Assembly: GCF_000211415.1 (NCBI RefSeq) | Contig: NZ_GL890774.1 | Span: 289,019 to 353,018, forward strand | DNA length: 64,000 nucleotides | Direction of reading: 5' to 3' | From: Enterobacter mori LMG 25706 | GTDB taxonomy: Bacteria; Pseudomonadota; Gammaproteobacteria; Enterobacterales; Enterobacteriaceae | In this document: positions 8,770-17,436 of the stretch, piece after piece | How positions within the stretch are numbered: the first letter of the stretch is position 1 | Layout of the letters: every line of letters begins with the position of its first letter | Position numbers and translations under genes: made by a program | Notes under the pieces: generated by a model | The model's input: only the letters and a program-made list of their open reading frames with translations | Database searches by the model: none | What the model was told of the DNA's origin: nothing

Positions 8770-9513
8770 ATGACCGATACCCGACACGTCCGTCAGACTT
8801 TTCACCGCGCCTCAGGCCTTGAGCTGCGCAGCACCTGGCAGAGCACCCAGGCGTACAAACGCCATAGTCACCCTCAGCTTTCCATCGGCGCGATTGTGGA
8901 GGGCCAGACCTGCTGCGTATGTTACGACAGAGAGTACATCCTTCATCCCGGGGACGTCATCGTGATCCCGGCCTGTGCGCCGCACAGCTGCAACCCCGTC
9001 GCCGGGCAACCGCGCAGCTACCATATGCTCTATATCGACACAGAGCTTCCTTTGGCGCTACAGGTGATTCGTAGCCCTCACCTGTTTGCCCAGTACCTGG
9101 ACGTTGTCGAGACGCTGTCTTCAGCAGCCCTGGACATGCTGCTTTCTGCCCTTCCCCGCGGCACAGATAACGCAGAGGCGCCTCGTTCAACCAGCCAGCA
9201 GGTTCAGGCGGCATTCCTTTCCGACCTAGCTGCACCACCTTCGCTTGACGAGCTTGCTCAACGCTTTTCGCTGCGCAAGGAGACGCTGATTCGCATCTTC
9301 AAGCAGGACACCGGCCTGACGCCGGGCAGCTTCCTCAACATCTCCCGCGTGGAATACGCCAAAGCGCGGCTACGCGCCGGGGATGATATTGCCGACGTTG
9401 GCTACCAGAGCGGTTTTGCCGACCAGAGCCATTTTCATAAGACCTTCGTGAGCTATACCGCCGCCACGCCGCGCCAGTACGCCACGGGCCGATCAATATC
9501 AGACAATAAATAG
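8770..9513 (+). CDS. AraC-family transcriptional regulator
   Basis: The 247-residue protein has an N-terminal cupin-type sensor (HSHPQLSIGAIVEG; histidine-rich strand at about residues 25-40) and a C-terminal double helix-turn-helix (about residues 150-245, ending GFADQSHFHKTFVSYTAATPRQY). ATG at 8770 follows AGAAGGAGC. A LysE-type exporter starts 48 bp downstream on the same strand, a common pairing in which the AraC protein controls amino-acid export. The divergent dehydrogenase is another possible target. Confidence 0.85.
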   Translation: MTDTRHVRQTFHRASGLELRSTWQSTQAYKRHSHPQLSIGAIVEGQTCCVCYDREYILHPGDVIVIPACAPHSCNPVAGQPRSYHMLYIDTELPLALQVIRSPHLFAQYLDVVETLSSAALDMLLSALPRGTDNAEAPRSTSQQVQAAFLSDLAAPPSLDELAQRFSLRKETLIRIFKQDTGLTPGSFLNISRVEYAKARLRAGDDIADVGYQSGFADQSHFHKTFVSYTAATPRQYATGRSISDNK

Positions 9514-9560
9514 GTTCTGCAGCGCCGTACTCTGACCTCAGATTGTTAACTGAGGTCGCT

Positions 9561-10199
9561 ATGGAACTGTTATTCCCTTCCGCTTTTCTCGCCCTGGCGC
9601 TGGCGCACTTTGTTGCCCTGCTAAGCCCGGGCCCGGATTTCTTCCTGCTGGTAGGCTACGCCGCGCGCTATCGGGTGCGCGGCAGCGCTGGACTGTGCTT
9701 CGGCATCGCCGCAGGCAACGGGGTGTACATCCTGCTGGTGATTCTCGGCTGGAGCGCGCTGCGCCAGTTTACGTGGCTGTTTACGCTTATCGAGCTCTCC
9801 GGCGCGCTGTACCTGCTGTGGATCGGCTCGCATCTGGTGCGCAGCCGCCCGCAAGCGCTGGCGCTGAATGAAACCCATCAGCGCTTTCCCTCGCTGCGTA
9901 AGCAGATCCTGCTGGGGCTCGGCTCGGCGCTCCTTAATCCGAAGAATGCGCTGTTCTATCTGGCGCTGATGACGGCGCTGCTGGGGCCGGACATCACGCT
10001 GCTTCAGCAGGCGACCTGCGGCGTCTGGATGGTGATGGTGGTGCTGGTGTGGGATCTGGCGCTGGTGTCGCTGATGGGGCTGCCCGCGGTCCAGCAGAGG
10101 CTCAGCCGTTCGCTGTGGTGGATTGAGCGCACGGCAGGGGTGGTGCTGATGGGGTTTGGTGGGTGGGTGATGTGGCGGTTGCTGGAAATTATACGCTGA
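9561..10199 (+). CDS. LysE/RhtB-family amino acid exporter
   Basis: The 212-residue protein has about six transmembrane helices and the LysE/RhtB N-terminal signature SPGPDFFLLV (about residues 25-34), followed by GIAAGNGVYI. The family exports amino acids or their analogues by proton antiport. ATG at 9561 is preceded by TGAGGT; the TTG six codons upstream is less likely. It lies directly behind the AraC regulator. The substrate cannot be read from sequence. Confidence 0.85.
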   Translation: MELLFPSAFLALALAHFVALLSPGPDFFLLVGYAARYRVRGSAGLCFGIAAGNGVYILLVILGWSALRQFTWLFTLIELSGALYLLWIGSHLVRSRPQALALNETHQRFPSLRKQILLGLGSALLNPKNALFYLALMTALLGPDITLLQQATCGVWMVMVVLVWDLALVSLMGLPAVQQRLSRSLWWIERTAGVVLMGFGGWVMWRLLEIIR

Positions 10200-10229
10200 G
10201 ATAGCGGGCAGCCTGACGCCGCCCGTTGC

Positions 10230-10532
10230 TTATTTTTTGTTTTGATCGCGCAGCATTGCTTCACGCAAAATGGCATTGAGCCTCGTCTGGTAACCTTTTC
10301 CAGGCCGTTTAAGCCACTCCATCACGTCAGCGTCGATACGTACAGACGCCTGAGTTTTGAGTGGTCGATAGAACTTCCCTCGCACCGCCCCTGACCAGTG
10401 TTCATCATCCGTGGCAGGGATATCGCTGTAATCAATCTCTGCTTCCGATTTTTCGGCTAGTGCTTTGAGCTCAGCCTCCCGACGAGTACTAACCTCAGGC
10501 GCACTACCGCGTTTATGTTTAACCATGCTCAT
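10230..10532 (-). CDS. brnA: BrnA antitoxin
   Basis: The 100-residue protein has a flexible N-terminus and a C-terminal ribbon-helix-helix-like region (KTQASVRIDADVMEWLK followed by GYQTRLNAILREAM), matching BrnA, the DNA-binding antitoxin of BrnT. ATG at 10532 is preceded by GAGGAG and overlaps the end of brnT by 14 bp, the usual coupled order with toxin first. It should neutralise BrnT and repress the operon through the palindrome upstream of brnT. Confidence 0.9.
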   Translation of the reverse strand: MSMVKHKRGSAPEVSTRREAELKALAEKSEAEIDYSDIPATDDEHWSGAVRGKFYRPLKTQASVRIDADVMEWLKRPGKGYQTRLNAILREAMLRDQNKK

Positions 10533-10806
10533 AACGGCTCCTCTCTTTACGGTCCGCCTTTCGTGCGCTAATGATTCGAATGACTTCGTCACCACTTTCA
10601 AAACGTACCGTGTGTGCGACCATAATGACAATTAGACCATGTACAAGGCCAATGGTCTGCCAACGGAACTCTCCATTTTCATGCCGATCCTGCAAAGATA
10701 AATGGTAAGGATCGTCAAACACCAGAACAGCCTCTTCAAAGCGGATCCCGTGCTTAATGAGATTGCTTTTCGCTTTGTTGGTATCCCATTCAAACTCCGT
10801 TGGCAT
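10519..10806 (-). CDS. brnT: BrnT ribonuclease toxin
   Basis: The 95-residue protein matches the BrnT/RelE-fold toxin family: FEWDTNKAKSNLIKHGIRFEEA at the N-terminus (the family's WDxxKAxxNxxKHG pattern), a central VxF-DP segment, and IRIISARKADRKERSRYE at the C-terminus containing the conserved basic catalytic residues. BrnT cleaves RNA and blocks translation. It is the first gene of the brnTA operon and is intact in length. Confidence 0.93.
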   Translation of the reverse strand: MPTEFEWDTNKAKSNLIKHGIRFEEAVLVFDDPYHLSLQDRHENGEFRWQTIGLVHGLIVIMVAHTVRFESGDEVIRIISARKADRKERSRYEHG

Positions 10807-10823
10807 AGTGTACCCTTCCTTTA

Positions 10824-10850
10824 TTGTATATACAAAAAAGCATATACAAA
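10824..10850. promoter_or_regulatory. Palindromic operator of brnTA
   Basis: TTGTATATACAA (10824-10835) is a perfect 12-bp palindrome, and the ATATACAAA half recurs at 10842-10850. It lies 18 bp before the brnT start, where BrnA autorepression is expected. Confidence 0.6.
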
Positions 10851-10976
10851 ACGTTCATAAATTAAACCAGTCGACATCGTTCAATTTCAATTTCTGAAGG
10901 CGCATTCCAGAAGCTGAAACGCGAAGCTCCTTCTCCTTCTTTGCACTTTCCCCTCACAACCCTCTATTCTTAACCC

Positions 10977-12248
10977 ATGGAAAAACATACCGAACTCAAA
11001 CGCGCCAAGCTTCTCGCGCTGTCGCTGCTGCTGATTGCTGCCGCAGCGTTTATCACCACCCTGTTCCTGCCGCAGACCTTCTGGGTGCGCGGCGTGAAGG
11101 CCATTGCCGAGGCGGCGATGGTCGGCGCGCTGGCAGACTGGTTTGCCGTGGTTGCGCTGTTTCGCCGGGTGCCCATTCCGTTTATTTCGCGTCATACGGC
11201 GATCATCCCGCGTAATAAGGACCGAATCGGCGACAATCTCGGCCAGTTCGTGCAGGAGAAGTTTCTGGATACCCAGTCGCTGGTGGCGTTGATCCGCCGC
11301 TATGAACCGGCAAAAATGATCGGCACCTGGTTCAGACAGCCGGATAACGCGCAGCGCGTCGGGCAGCATTTGATTCAGGTGATGAGCGGTTTTCTGGAAC
11401 TCACCGACGACGGGCGCATTCAGCGATTGCTCAAACGGGCGGTGCATAAGGCCATCGATAAGGTCGATCTCACCGAAACCAGCGCCGTCATGCTGGAGAG
11501 CATGACCAAAAACAACCGCCACCAGGTGCTGCTGGATGCGATCATCAACCGCCTGATTACCTTGATTCAGCGGGAGAGCACGCGGGAATTTATCTCTGAC
11601 CAGATAGTCCACTGGCTGAAGACCGAACATCCGCGCAAAGCGATGGTACTGCCCACCGAGTGGCTGGGCGATCAAAGCGCGGAGATGGTGTCGAACGCGG
11701 TGAATACGCTGCTGGACGATATCAGCCACGACCGCACGCACCAGATCCGCCAGGCATTTGACCGCGCTACGCTGAAGCTTATCGACAACCTGAAAACCGA
11801 TCCGGAGATGGCGGCGAAAGCCGACAACATCAAGCACTACCTTAAAAACGATGAGGCGTTTAACCGCTATCTGGGCGAGATGTGGGCTGACCTGCGCCAG
11901 TGGCTGAAAGCGGATATGCAGAGCGAGGATTCCCGCGTGAAGCAGCGCGTTGCTAATGCCGGTCAGTGGTTCGGTGAAACGCTGACAAACGACGTTAACC
12001 TGCAGGCTTCGCTGAATGAACATCTGGAGCAGGCCGCCCATCGCGTCGCACCGGATTTTGCCGCGTTCCTGACGCGCCACATCAGCGACACGGTCAAAAG
12101 CTGGGACGCCAAAGACATGTCCCGCCAGATAGAGCTGAATATCGGTAAAGATCTGCAGTTCATCCGCGTCAACGGCACGCTGGTGGGCGGGACGATTGGC
12201 CTGATCCTGTTTTTACTCTCGCAACTGCCTGCCGTGCTGGGGCATTAG
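10977..12248 (+). CDS. yjiN: DUF445 family inner membrane protein YjiN
   Basis: This 423-residue protein matches enterobacterial YjiN (DUF445). It has a transmembrane helix at about residues 12-34, the conserved [15 protein letters not shown] segment right after it, a long alpha-helical cytoplasmic or periplasmic body, and a second transmembrane helix at the C-terminus (about residues 400-420, after [14 protein letters not shown]). Function is unknown. It is convergent with and slightly overlaps the DUF2955 gene. Confidence 0.9.
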   Translation: MEKHTELKRAKLLALSLLLIAAAAFITTLFLPQTFWVRGVKAIAEAAMVGALADWFAVVALFRRVPIPFISRHTAIIPRNKDRIGDNLGQFVQEKFLDTQSLVALIRRYEPAKMIGTWFRQPDNAQRVGQHLIQVMSGFLELTDDGRIQRLLKRAVHKAIDKVDLTETSAVMLESMTKNNRHQVLLDAIINRLITLIQRESTREFISDQIVHWLKTEHPRKAMVLPTEWLGDQSAEMVSNAVNTLLDDISHDRTHQIRQAFDRATLKLIDNLKTDPEMAAKADNIKHYLKNDEAFNRYLGEMWADLRQWLKADMQSEDSRVKQRVANAGQWFGETLTNDVNLQASLNEHLEQAAHRVAPDFAAFLTRHISDTVKSWDAKDMSRQIELNIGKDLQFIRVNGTLVGGTIGLILFLLSQLPAVLGH

Positions 12249-13321
12249 TCTGCTTTAGGCGGCGCGATGAGGTAACGCGTCGCCTCAAAGCGGTTAAGGA
12301 TCAGGTGCACCAGAAATACCATCGTCAGCGTTGCTACCAGCGAAAAGGTGACGGACGTGATGCGATAAAGATCGCTGAACACCAGGTCGGTGTCCGGATG
12401 CATGTTCTGCCCGAACATAATGCCGATGGTGGTAATACTGGAAAACCCCACGCCCGCTCCCACCTTCTCCATCACGTGCAGGCGCGCGCCAAACGCCAGC
12501 CCGAGGCCAATCAGGGGCATCATCAATAGCATATGGCTGCTGTGATCGTAGAGGATCAGCTGCACCACCAGAATATAGAGGCAGCCCAGCACCACGCCGA
12601 CCACGCGCCAGATAGAGCTCATCACCGAACCGCGGTAGTGCATGGGGAACAGAATCAAAATCCCCGCCATCAGCGCGGAGAGCGAATCGCTTAAGTCGCT
12701 AATCTGGAACACCACGAATATCAGCGTCGCGACGGTGCCGGAGAGCAGCGATTCGTGGCGCACGCGAGCATCGTCTTTCTCAATCAGCGGCGGCGGCTTG
12801 CGGGGCTCCACGTCCGGCAGCAGATAGTTCATCAGCGCGCTCAGGCACACCGCCATGATGCTCGCTTCGATGTTGGAAAACAGCAGCGTGTGCCAGTTGG
12901 TAATGGGGTAGCTCATAAAATTGAGCATCACGCTCTGGCATACCACGCCCATTGAGCCAAACAGAAACAGCGGCCCCTTGCTCATAAAGCGAAAACGCAT
13001 CACGTACAGGGCAAACACCACCAGCGTCATGAGGACCGGCCATTGCGACAGATAGCCGATGATGAAGATCATTTCGACGCAGTTAAGCGCGGCGCTGAAG
13101 ATAAACTGCTTCGCCACGTGGCGGTTAAACACCGGCACCAGCGACAGCAGCATGATCGGGTAGACCACAAAAAACACGCCGTAGCTGGTGTTGTAGAAGC
13201 TGGAGATGCTGAGCGCAATCATCCCGGCAAAGACGATGCGCAGGGTCTGGCGAAAGTCGTTTGCCGTGTAGACGATATTGCCGTGCGGGGTAAACACCCG
13301 CGCCAGGGTGCTAATAGACAT
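12245..13321 (-). CDS. DUF2955/FUSC-type inner membrane transport protein
   Basis: The 358-residue protein contains two sets of hydrophobic helices (about residues 25-165 and 195-340) separated by a polar linker ([17 protein letters not shown]), the layout of fusaric-acid-resistance/aromatic-acid exporters of the DUF2955 type. It overlaps the upstream HlyD gene by 11 bp, so the two are translationally coupled and probably form an efflux pump with an outer-membrane channel encoded elsewhere. The MarR gene upstream likely controls them. The substrate is unknown. Confidence 0.8.
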   Translation of the reverse strand: MSISTLARVFTPHGNIVYTANDFRQTLRIVFAGMIALSISSFYNTSYGVFFVVYPIMLLSLVPVFNRHVAKQFIFSAALNCVEMIFIIGYLSQWPVLMTLVVFALYVMRFRFMSKGPLFLFGSMGVVCQSVMLNFMSYPITNWHTLLFSNIEASIMAVCLSALMNYLLPDVEPRKPPPLIEKDDARVRHESLLSGTVATLIFVVFQISDLSDSLSALMAGILILFPMHYRGSVMSSIWRVVGVVLGCLYILVVQLILYDHSSHMLLMMPLIGLGLAFGARLHVMEKVGAGVGFSSITTIGIMFGQNMHPDTDLVFSDLYRITSVTFSLVATLTMVFLVHLILNRFEATRYLIAPPKAD

Positions 13322-14375
13322 AGTGAAGCAGGCTCACCAGGTGGATCTGCATCCCGGAGAAGAAGCGCGCAAACGGCCCCTCGCTGTTATAGAGCTGCAC
13401 GGTGGCGCGTGCGCCGGTCGGCAGATGCTTCGGCAGCGCCTCGTCCAGCGCGACGTGAATGCGCATGCGTTGGGCATCGCGCACCCAGCGGTTGGAGGTC
13501 TCCGGTTCGGAGAGTTCACCGTTAACCGCTTCTTGTCCGGCGAGGATCCCCGCGTCGCTGCTGGTCACGTGGGCGCGGAATACCTGTCCCGGGAAGGCGT
13601 CAAACACCACAGCGGCGTCGGTGCCCTGATGGGTGTGGCGCAGGCTCTTCTCGCGGAAATCGGCGACGATATCGGTCTGGTTGTTCACCAGCGCCAGCGC
13701 GGCTGAGCCGGACGAAGCGTAAAAGCCAGGGCTTAACTGTAAGTTACTCACCGTGCCGTCCGCTTCTGCGTAAACTTTCGTCCAGCCGAGATTCAGCTCC
13801 GCGTCATCCAGCGCGTTGCGGTATTTTTGCAGCGTCACGTTGCGGTGCTCATCCCGCTCGCCGCGCTGAATACGCAGGTTATGGATGTTGGCCTGAATGG
13901 AACTGACGGACTGCTCGCTGCTCTGCCAGGTGGTACGGACCTTATCCAGATCCGCCTGCGAGACGTTCTGCAGGGTGCTCAGCTTCTGGTAGCGGTCGAA
14001 GGTCACTTTGTCGTTACGCGCGGTCAGCACGGCGGTTTTCAGGCTGGCCTGCGCGGACGCGATCTGCGCATCCAGCTGTTCGTTAGACAGGCGTGCCTGC
14101 TCAAGCGCGATTTGCGCCGCTTCCACTTTGTTGCGAAACGGCGTGTTGTCGAGTTCAAACAGCAGATCGCCTTTCCTCACCTGGCTGTTGTTGTGGACAT
14201 GTACCGCCGCCACATAGCCGGAGACGCGCGGAGAAACCGGCGTTACCACGCGCATCACGGTGGAGTCCGGCGTCAGCGGGATCCAGATATCCGCGACGAT
14301 AAAGTACACAAACATCAGCAGGAAAGAGGCAATACTCACCCTTACCCAGCGGGCAAACTTTTGTTCAGGAGTCAT
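13311..14375 (-). CDS. HlyD-family periplasmic adaptor (membrane fusion protein)
   Basis: This 354-residue protein has an N-terminal membrane anchor (about residues 14-33), a biotinyl-lipoyl-like half (SPRVSGYVAAVHVHNNSQVRKGDLLFELD, described here in parts: residues about 48-75), a long coiled-coil hairpin (about 80-185) and a beta-barrel C-terminal half. These are the marks of EmrA/HlyD adaptors that bridge an inner-membrane pump to an outer-membrane channel. Its start codon overlaps the MarR stop as TAATG, and its end overlaps the DUF2955 gene. Confidence 0.88.
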   Translation of the reverse strand: MTPEQKFARWVRVSIASFLLMFVYFIVADIWIPLTPDSTVMRVVTPVSPRVSGYVAAVHVHNNSQVRKGDLLFELDNTPFRNKVEAAQIALEQARLSNEQLDAQIASAQASLKTAVLTARNDKVTFDRYQKLSTLQNVSQADLDKVRTTWQSSEQSVSSIQANIHNLRIQRGERDEHRNVTLQKYRNALDDAELNLGWTKVYAEADGTVSNLQLSPGFYASSGSAALALVNNQTDIVADFREKSLRHTHQGTDAAVVFDAFPGQVFRAHVTSSDAGILAGQEAVNGELSEPETSNRWVRDAQRMRIHVALDEALPKHLPTGARATVQLYNSEGPFARFFSGMQIHLVSLLHYVY

Positions 14376-14845
14376 TATTTTTCGGTCTTGTTATCTTCTT
14401 CGCGGATTGTCCGCAAATTGCAGGCGATTTGATTTAACGTGGCGCTGAAAATCTCGATATGTTCCGGCGCGATGTTTTGCGATACGCGCGCCTGATATGT
14501 CTCAATCACCTGAGTGAGCCTTTTTAATATGGCTTTTCCTTCAGGCGTCAACGTCAGAAGCCGGATGCGCTTGTCATAAGGCGATACGGCGCGCAGCAGG
14601 TAACCCTGCTTTTCAAGCTGTGTCAGGGTGCGCATCAGCGGCGGCAGTTCAATGCCCTGCACCTCCGCCAGCTCAGTCATGGAGACGTTATCCCCGAGCT
14701 GATGAAGCTGCATCATTACCGTCCAGCTCGACTGGGTTAACCCGGTATCGAGAATGGCATCGTCGATGACGGCACGCCACTGGCGCACGATCATCGCCAT
14801 CCGCATGCCCATCGGCCTGCGGCAGAACAGTTCTTCTTCACTCAT
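14375..14845 (-). CDS. MarR-family transcriptional regulator
   Basis: The 156-residue protein is a winged helix-turn-helix regulator of the MarR family (helix-turn-helix around SMTELAEVQGIELPPLMRTLTQLEKQGYL, residues about 60-90; wing DKRIRLLTLT). ATG at 14845 is preceded by GAGG. It is the first gene of the MarR-HlyD-DUF2955 operon and most likely represses it until a phenolic or other drug-like ligand binds, as for other MarR-EmrAB type operons. Confidence 0.88.
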   Translation of the reverse strand: MSEEELFCRRPMGMRMAMIVRQWRAVIDDAILDTGLTQSSWTVMMQLHQLGDNVSMTELAEVQGIELPPLMRTLTQLEKQGYLLRAVSPYDKRIRLLTLTPEGKAILKRLTQVIETYQARVSQNIAPEHIEIFSATLNQIACNLRTIREEDNKTEK

Positions 14846-14941
14846 GGGGAAACCTCTCGTTACACGCAAGCAAGATAATAGTTATCAGGATAAGTATCAA
14901 GAAACGAGAAGTTAAAGCGCAGGAATTGCGAAATGATGTCT

Positions 14942-14976
14942 CCCTCTCCCCGTGGGAGAGGGCCGGGGTGAGGGCA
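14942..14976. repeat. Dispersed CCCTCTCCC hairpin repeat, copy 2
   Basis: CCCTCTCCC (14942-14950) and GGGAGAGGG (14954-14962) followed by CCGGGGTGAGGG, the same arrangement as at 4724-4757. It lies between the MarR operon promoter and the end of the ArsR gene. Confidence 0.75.
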
Positions 14977-14993
14977 CAAGTCCGCAGCAAAGT

Positions 14994-15689
14994 TTAGCGG
15001 CTAAAATACTTCCTGAAGGCACTTTTCCCCGAAGCCGTCACCACCACCTCCCGGTACCCCGCCACCCGCTGGATCCAGCCTTTATTTTCCAGATAAATCA
15101 ACAGCGCCGCGCCGGCTTCGCCGCCAAGATGAAACCGCCGCTCGCTCCAGTCCAGACAGGCACAGCAGGCCTTGCGACGGGGATTGGAATTTAACGCAAT
15201 ACCGAGCGTCAGGAACTGCTCGCGGCCATGTAGCGTGAGCGCTGAACCGCCTGCCTCAAGCCAGCCTTCCGCCTGCATGAATTCATAGATCTGCACCGCC
15301 ACCGTTCCGGCAAGATGATCGTAGCAGGTCCGGGCTTCACGCAGGGCTTTCGGCGCGGAGGTTTCCGGCGGCGTGATGCGGCTCCAGGAGAGCCCCATCA
15401 TCTGCTCGACCAGCGCCGCCACGTCGTGTCCCGCCAGGCGATAGTAGCGATGCCGCCCCTGAGACAGGCAGGTAATCAGCTTTCCCTCCTCCAGCCGCGC
15501 GAGATGCCCGCTGGCGGTCGACGGCGCAACGTCTGCCGCCGCGCTCAGTTCGGTAGCCGTCCACGCCCGCCCGTCCATCAGGGCGCAGAGCATCTTCACG
15601 CGCGACGGATCGGCCATTGCCGCCGCCACAGCCGCAACGGCCTGCTCCAGCGCCGCACTGTTATCAGGGGGTAAGCTCGTCTTTAACAT
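14994..15689 (-). CDS. ArsR-family winged helix regulator
   Basis: The 231-residue protein begins with an ArsR-type winged helix (residues about 15-90: MADPSRVKMLCALMDGRAWT, then ELSAAADVAPSTASGHLARLEE) and has an unusually long C-terminal extension with a cysteine cluster (RRKACCACLDWSERRFHLGGEAG, around residues 170-192) that could bind metal or sense redox. It overlaps the ACT-domain gene by 26 bp and ends a three-gene operon. The larger homologues are annotated as ArsR-like repressors without known ligand. Confidence 0.8.
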   Translation of the reverse strand: MLKTSLPPDNSAALEQAVAAVAAAMADPSRVKMLCALMDGRAWTATELSAAADVAPSTASGHLARLEEGKLITCLSQGRHRYYRLAGHDVAALVEQMMGLSWSRITPPETSAPKALREARTCYDHLAGTVAVQIYEFMQAEGWLEAGGSALTLHGREQFLTLGIALNSNPRRKACCACLDWSERRFHLGGEAGAALLIYLENKGWIQRVAGYREVVVTASGKSAFRKYFSR

Positions 15690-16059
15690 ACGTCGCCCAA
15701 GGTTCGGTGATCTCTGCGGCCAGCTTATCATCATCCGTCAGCAGAATAAGGTGATTCGCATGGTCGCTGTACTGGGTCAGGATTGACACGCCCTTTGCGG
15801 CCAGCGCCGCCGCAATTTCACCCAGCTCTCCAGGACGCTCCTGTTTGAGTTTTCTGATGACCGGCTTGCGTACGGCCTGCACGTTGAACCCGCCATCGGT
15901 CAGCACACGACGGGCTTTTTCTCCCTCTTCCACCAGGAAATGGGCATGCGTTCCAAATACGCCGCCGCCTTCCAGCCCCACGCCGCTGCGCCCCAGCAGC
16001 TGTCCAAAGCGCGCCAGTTCACCGGGGATATCGCAGAAAATCACATGAACGTCATACAT
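15664..16059 (-). CDS. ACT-domain protein
   Basis: The 131-residue protein contains an ACT-like fold, recognisable from MYDVHVIFCDIPGELARFGQLLG and, in the second half, RPGELGEIAAALAAKGVSIL. ACT domains bind amino acids or other small ligands. No catalytic domain is attached, so it probably acts as a free sensor. ATG at 16059 overlaps the end of the monooxygenase gene by 8 bp, placing it in the middle of the ABM-ACT-ArsR operon. Confidence 0.8.
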   Translation of the reverse strand: MYDVHVIFCDIPGELARFGQLLGRSGVGLEGGGVFGTHAHFLVEEGEKARRVLTDGGFNVQAVRKPVIRKLKQERPGELGEIAAALAAKGVSILTQYSDHANHLILLTDDDKLAAEITEPWATYVKDELTP

Positions 16060-16375
16060 CGCTATGCCCCCCGGTTTCAGAAGTATATTCTCGCACCACC
16101 TGCGCCACGCGAATGCGGTAGTACGCGAAAACCGACTCGCGCCCTTCGGCCTGCGCCACCTGGTGAAACGCGTTCTGCTTCCAGCGAAGGATAGCCTCTT
16201 CGTCACGCCACCAGGAGAGCGAGAGAATTTTGCCGTCGGTGGTCAGGCTCTGAAAACGTTCGATATCAATAAAGCCGTCGATGTCCGCCAGCAAAGGCTT
16301 CAGTTCGGCGGCAAGCTGCAGGTAGCGCGCCTGATGATGAGGCTCCGCTTTGGCTTCAAAAAGGACTGCAATCAT
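16052..16375 (-). CDS. Antibiotic biosynthesis monooxygenase (ABM) family protein
   Basis: The 107-residue protein has the dimeric alpha+beta ABM fold: MIAVLFEAKAEPHHQARYLQ strand-helix start, the DGFIDIERFQSLTTDGKILSLSWW core and RWKQNAFHQVAQ helix. The family includes small cofactor-free monooxygenases and heme-degrading enzymes. It heads the ABM-ACT-ArsR operon. An imperfect inverted repeat (CTTCG at 16431-16435 with CGAAG at 16444-16448) upstream could be the ArsR operator. Confidence 0.8.
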   Translation of the reverse strand: MIAVLFEAKAEPHHQARYLQLAAELKPLLADIDGFIDIERFQSLTTDGKILSLSWWRDEEAILRWKQNAFHQVAQAEGRESVFAYYRIRVAQVVREYTSETGGHSDV

Positions 16376-16515
16376 GGGTGTCTCTCCGTTGTGAGGGTGA
16401 GGAGAGAATGCAGGAGGAAAAAGCACAATGCTTCGGTAAGGAGCGAAGTGTTAAGACAGATGGCGCTGCGCTCAACTTCTCGTTGAATTCCGGTGATGAC
16501 GCACCTATGATTAAC

Positions 16516-16534
16516 GTACGGATAAATGCCGTAC
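16516..16534. promoter_or_regulatory. Inverted repeat, candidate operator of the DUF1778/GNAT module
   Basis: GTACGG and CCGTAC flank ATAAATG in the promoter region of the antitoxin gene, 57 bp before its start. TacA/AtaR-type antitoxins repress through such sites. Confidence 0.5.
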
Positions 16535-16590
16535 ATTATTTTTGCCTGTAAACGAGGCGTAAAGCCCGGATAAAGATTGAGAATGAAACC

Positions 16591-16860
16591 ATGTCAGCAC
16601 TGAAGAAGCAGCGCATCGATCTCCGGTTAACCGAAGATGACAAAAACATGATCGAAGAAGCGGCGGCAATGACAAACCAGTCGATTTCACAATTCATGGT
16701 CAGCACAGCCTCTGAACGCGCAGCAGAGGTCATTGACCAGCACCGCCGCCTGGTCCTTAGCGAAGCATCCTGGAATACGGTGATGGATGCCATTAGCAAT
16801 CCGCCTGCGCCAAATGACCGCCTGAAGCAAGCGGCTAAGCGTCTCCTGGATATGGAGTAA
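16591..16860 (+). CDS. DUF1778 antitoxin (TacA/AtaR type)
   Basis: The 89-residue protein has an N-terminal ribbon-helix-helix (KKQRIDLRLTEDDKNMIEEAAAM, residues about 5-27) and a C-terminal toxin-binding tail, typical of DUF1778 antitoxins paired with tRNA-acetylating GNAT toxins. It is followed three bases later by the toxin start. Confidence 0.9.
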   Translation: MSALKKQRIDLRLTEDDKNMIEEAAAMTNQSISQFMVSTASERAAEVIDQHRRLVLSEASWNTVMDAISNPPAPNDRLKQAAKRLLDME

Positions 16861-16863
16861 AAC

Positions 16864-17385
16864 GTGAACGACGTGAAGATAGGGATTTTTTCAGAAGACG
16901 TTGAGTACGACCTAAGCCAGTTCGATTGCGGAGAAGAGAGTCTTAACACTTTCCTGACGGAGCACCTGAAACGCCAGCATCGTGGAAAGTTTTTGCGGGG
17001 TTATGTCCTCACCACACGAGAGACAAAACCGCGTATTCTGGGCTTTTACACGCTCTCCGGAAGCTGTTTTGAAAAGGCTTACCTGCCCTCAAAAACTCAG
17101 CAAAAACGTATTCCTTATAAAAATGTACCGAGCGTCACCCTTGGCCGTCTGGCGATTGATAAACGTATTCAGGGGCAAGGCTATGGAGAATTACTCGTTA
17201 TTCATGCCATGAAGACCGTTTATTTGGCCTCCTTTGCCGTCGGCATTCATGGCCTGTTTGTTGAAGCACTCAACCATAAAGCCAAAGATTTTTACCTCAA
17301 AATGGGGTTCATACCTCTCCTGGCCGAGAATGCATTCACGCTGTTCTTACCGACGAAAACCTTTGAGAGGGTGTTTGAAGAGTGA
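16864..17385 (+). CDS. GNAT-family tRNA-acetylating toxin (TacT/AtaT type)
   Basis: The 173-residue acetyltransferase carries the acetyl-CoA loop RIQGQGYG (residues 101-108) and the late tyrosine in AKDFYLKMGF that acts as general acid in this family. TacT and AtaT acetylate the amino group of charged tRNAs and stop translation. GTG at 16864 is the start, three bases after the antitoxin stop. Both genes look intact. Confidence 0.9.
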   Translation: MNDVKIGIFSEDVEYDLSQFDCGEESLNTFLTEHLKRQHRGKFLRGYVLTTRETKPRILGFYTLSGSCFEKAYLPSKTQQKRIPYKNVPSVTLGRLAIDKRIQGQGYGELLVIHAMKTVYLASFAVGIHGLFVEALNHKAKDFYLKMGFIPLLAENAFTLFLPTKTFERVFEE

Positions 17386-17436
17386 TCCCGGCACGTAACG
17401 CCCCGGCTTGCGGGGCGTGCATGACCTTCAACAGAC

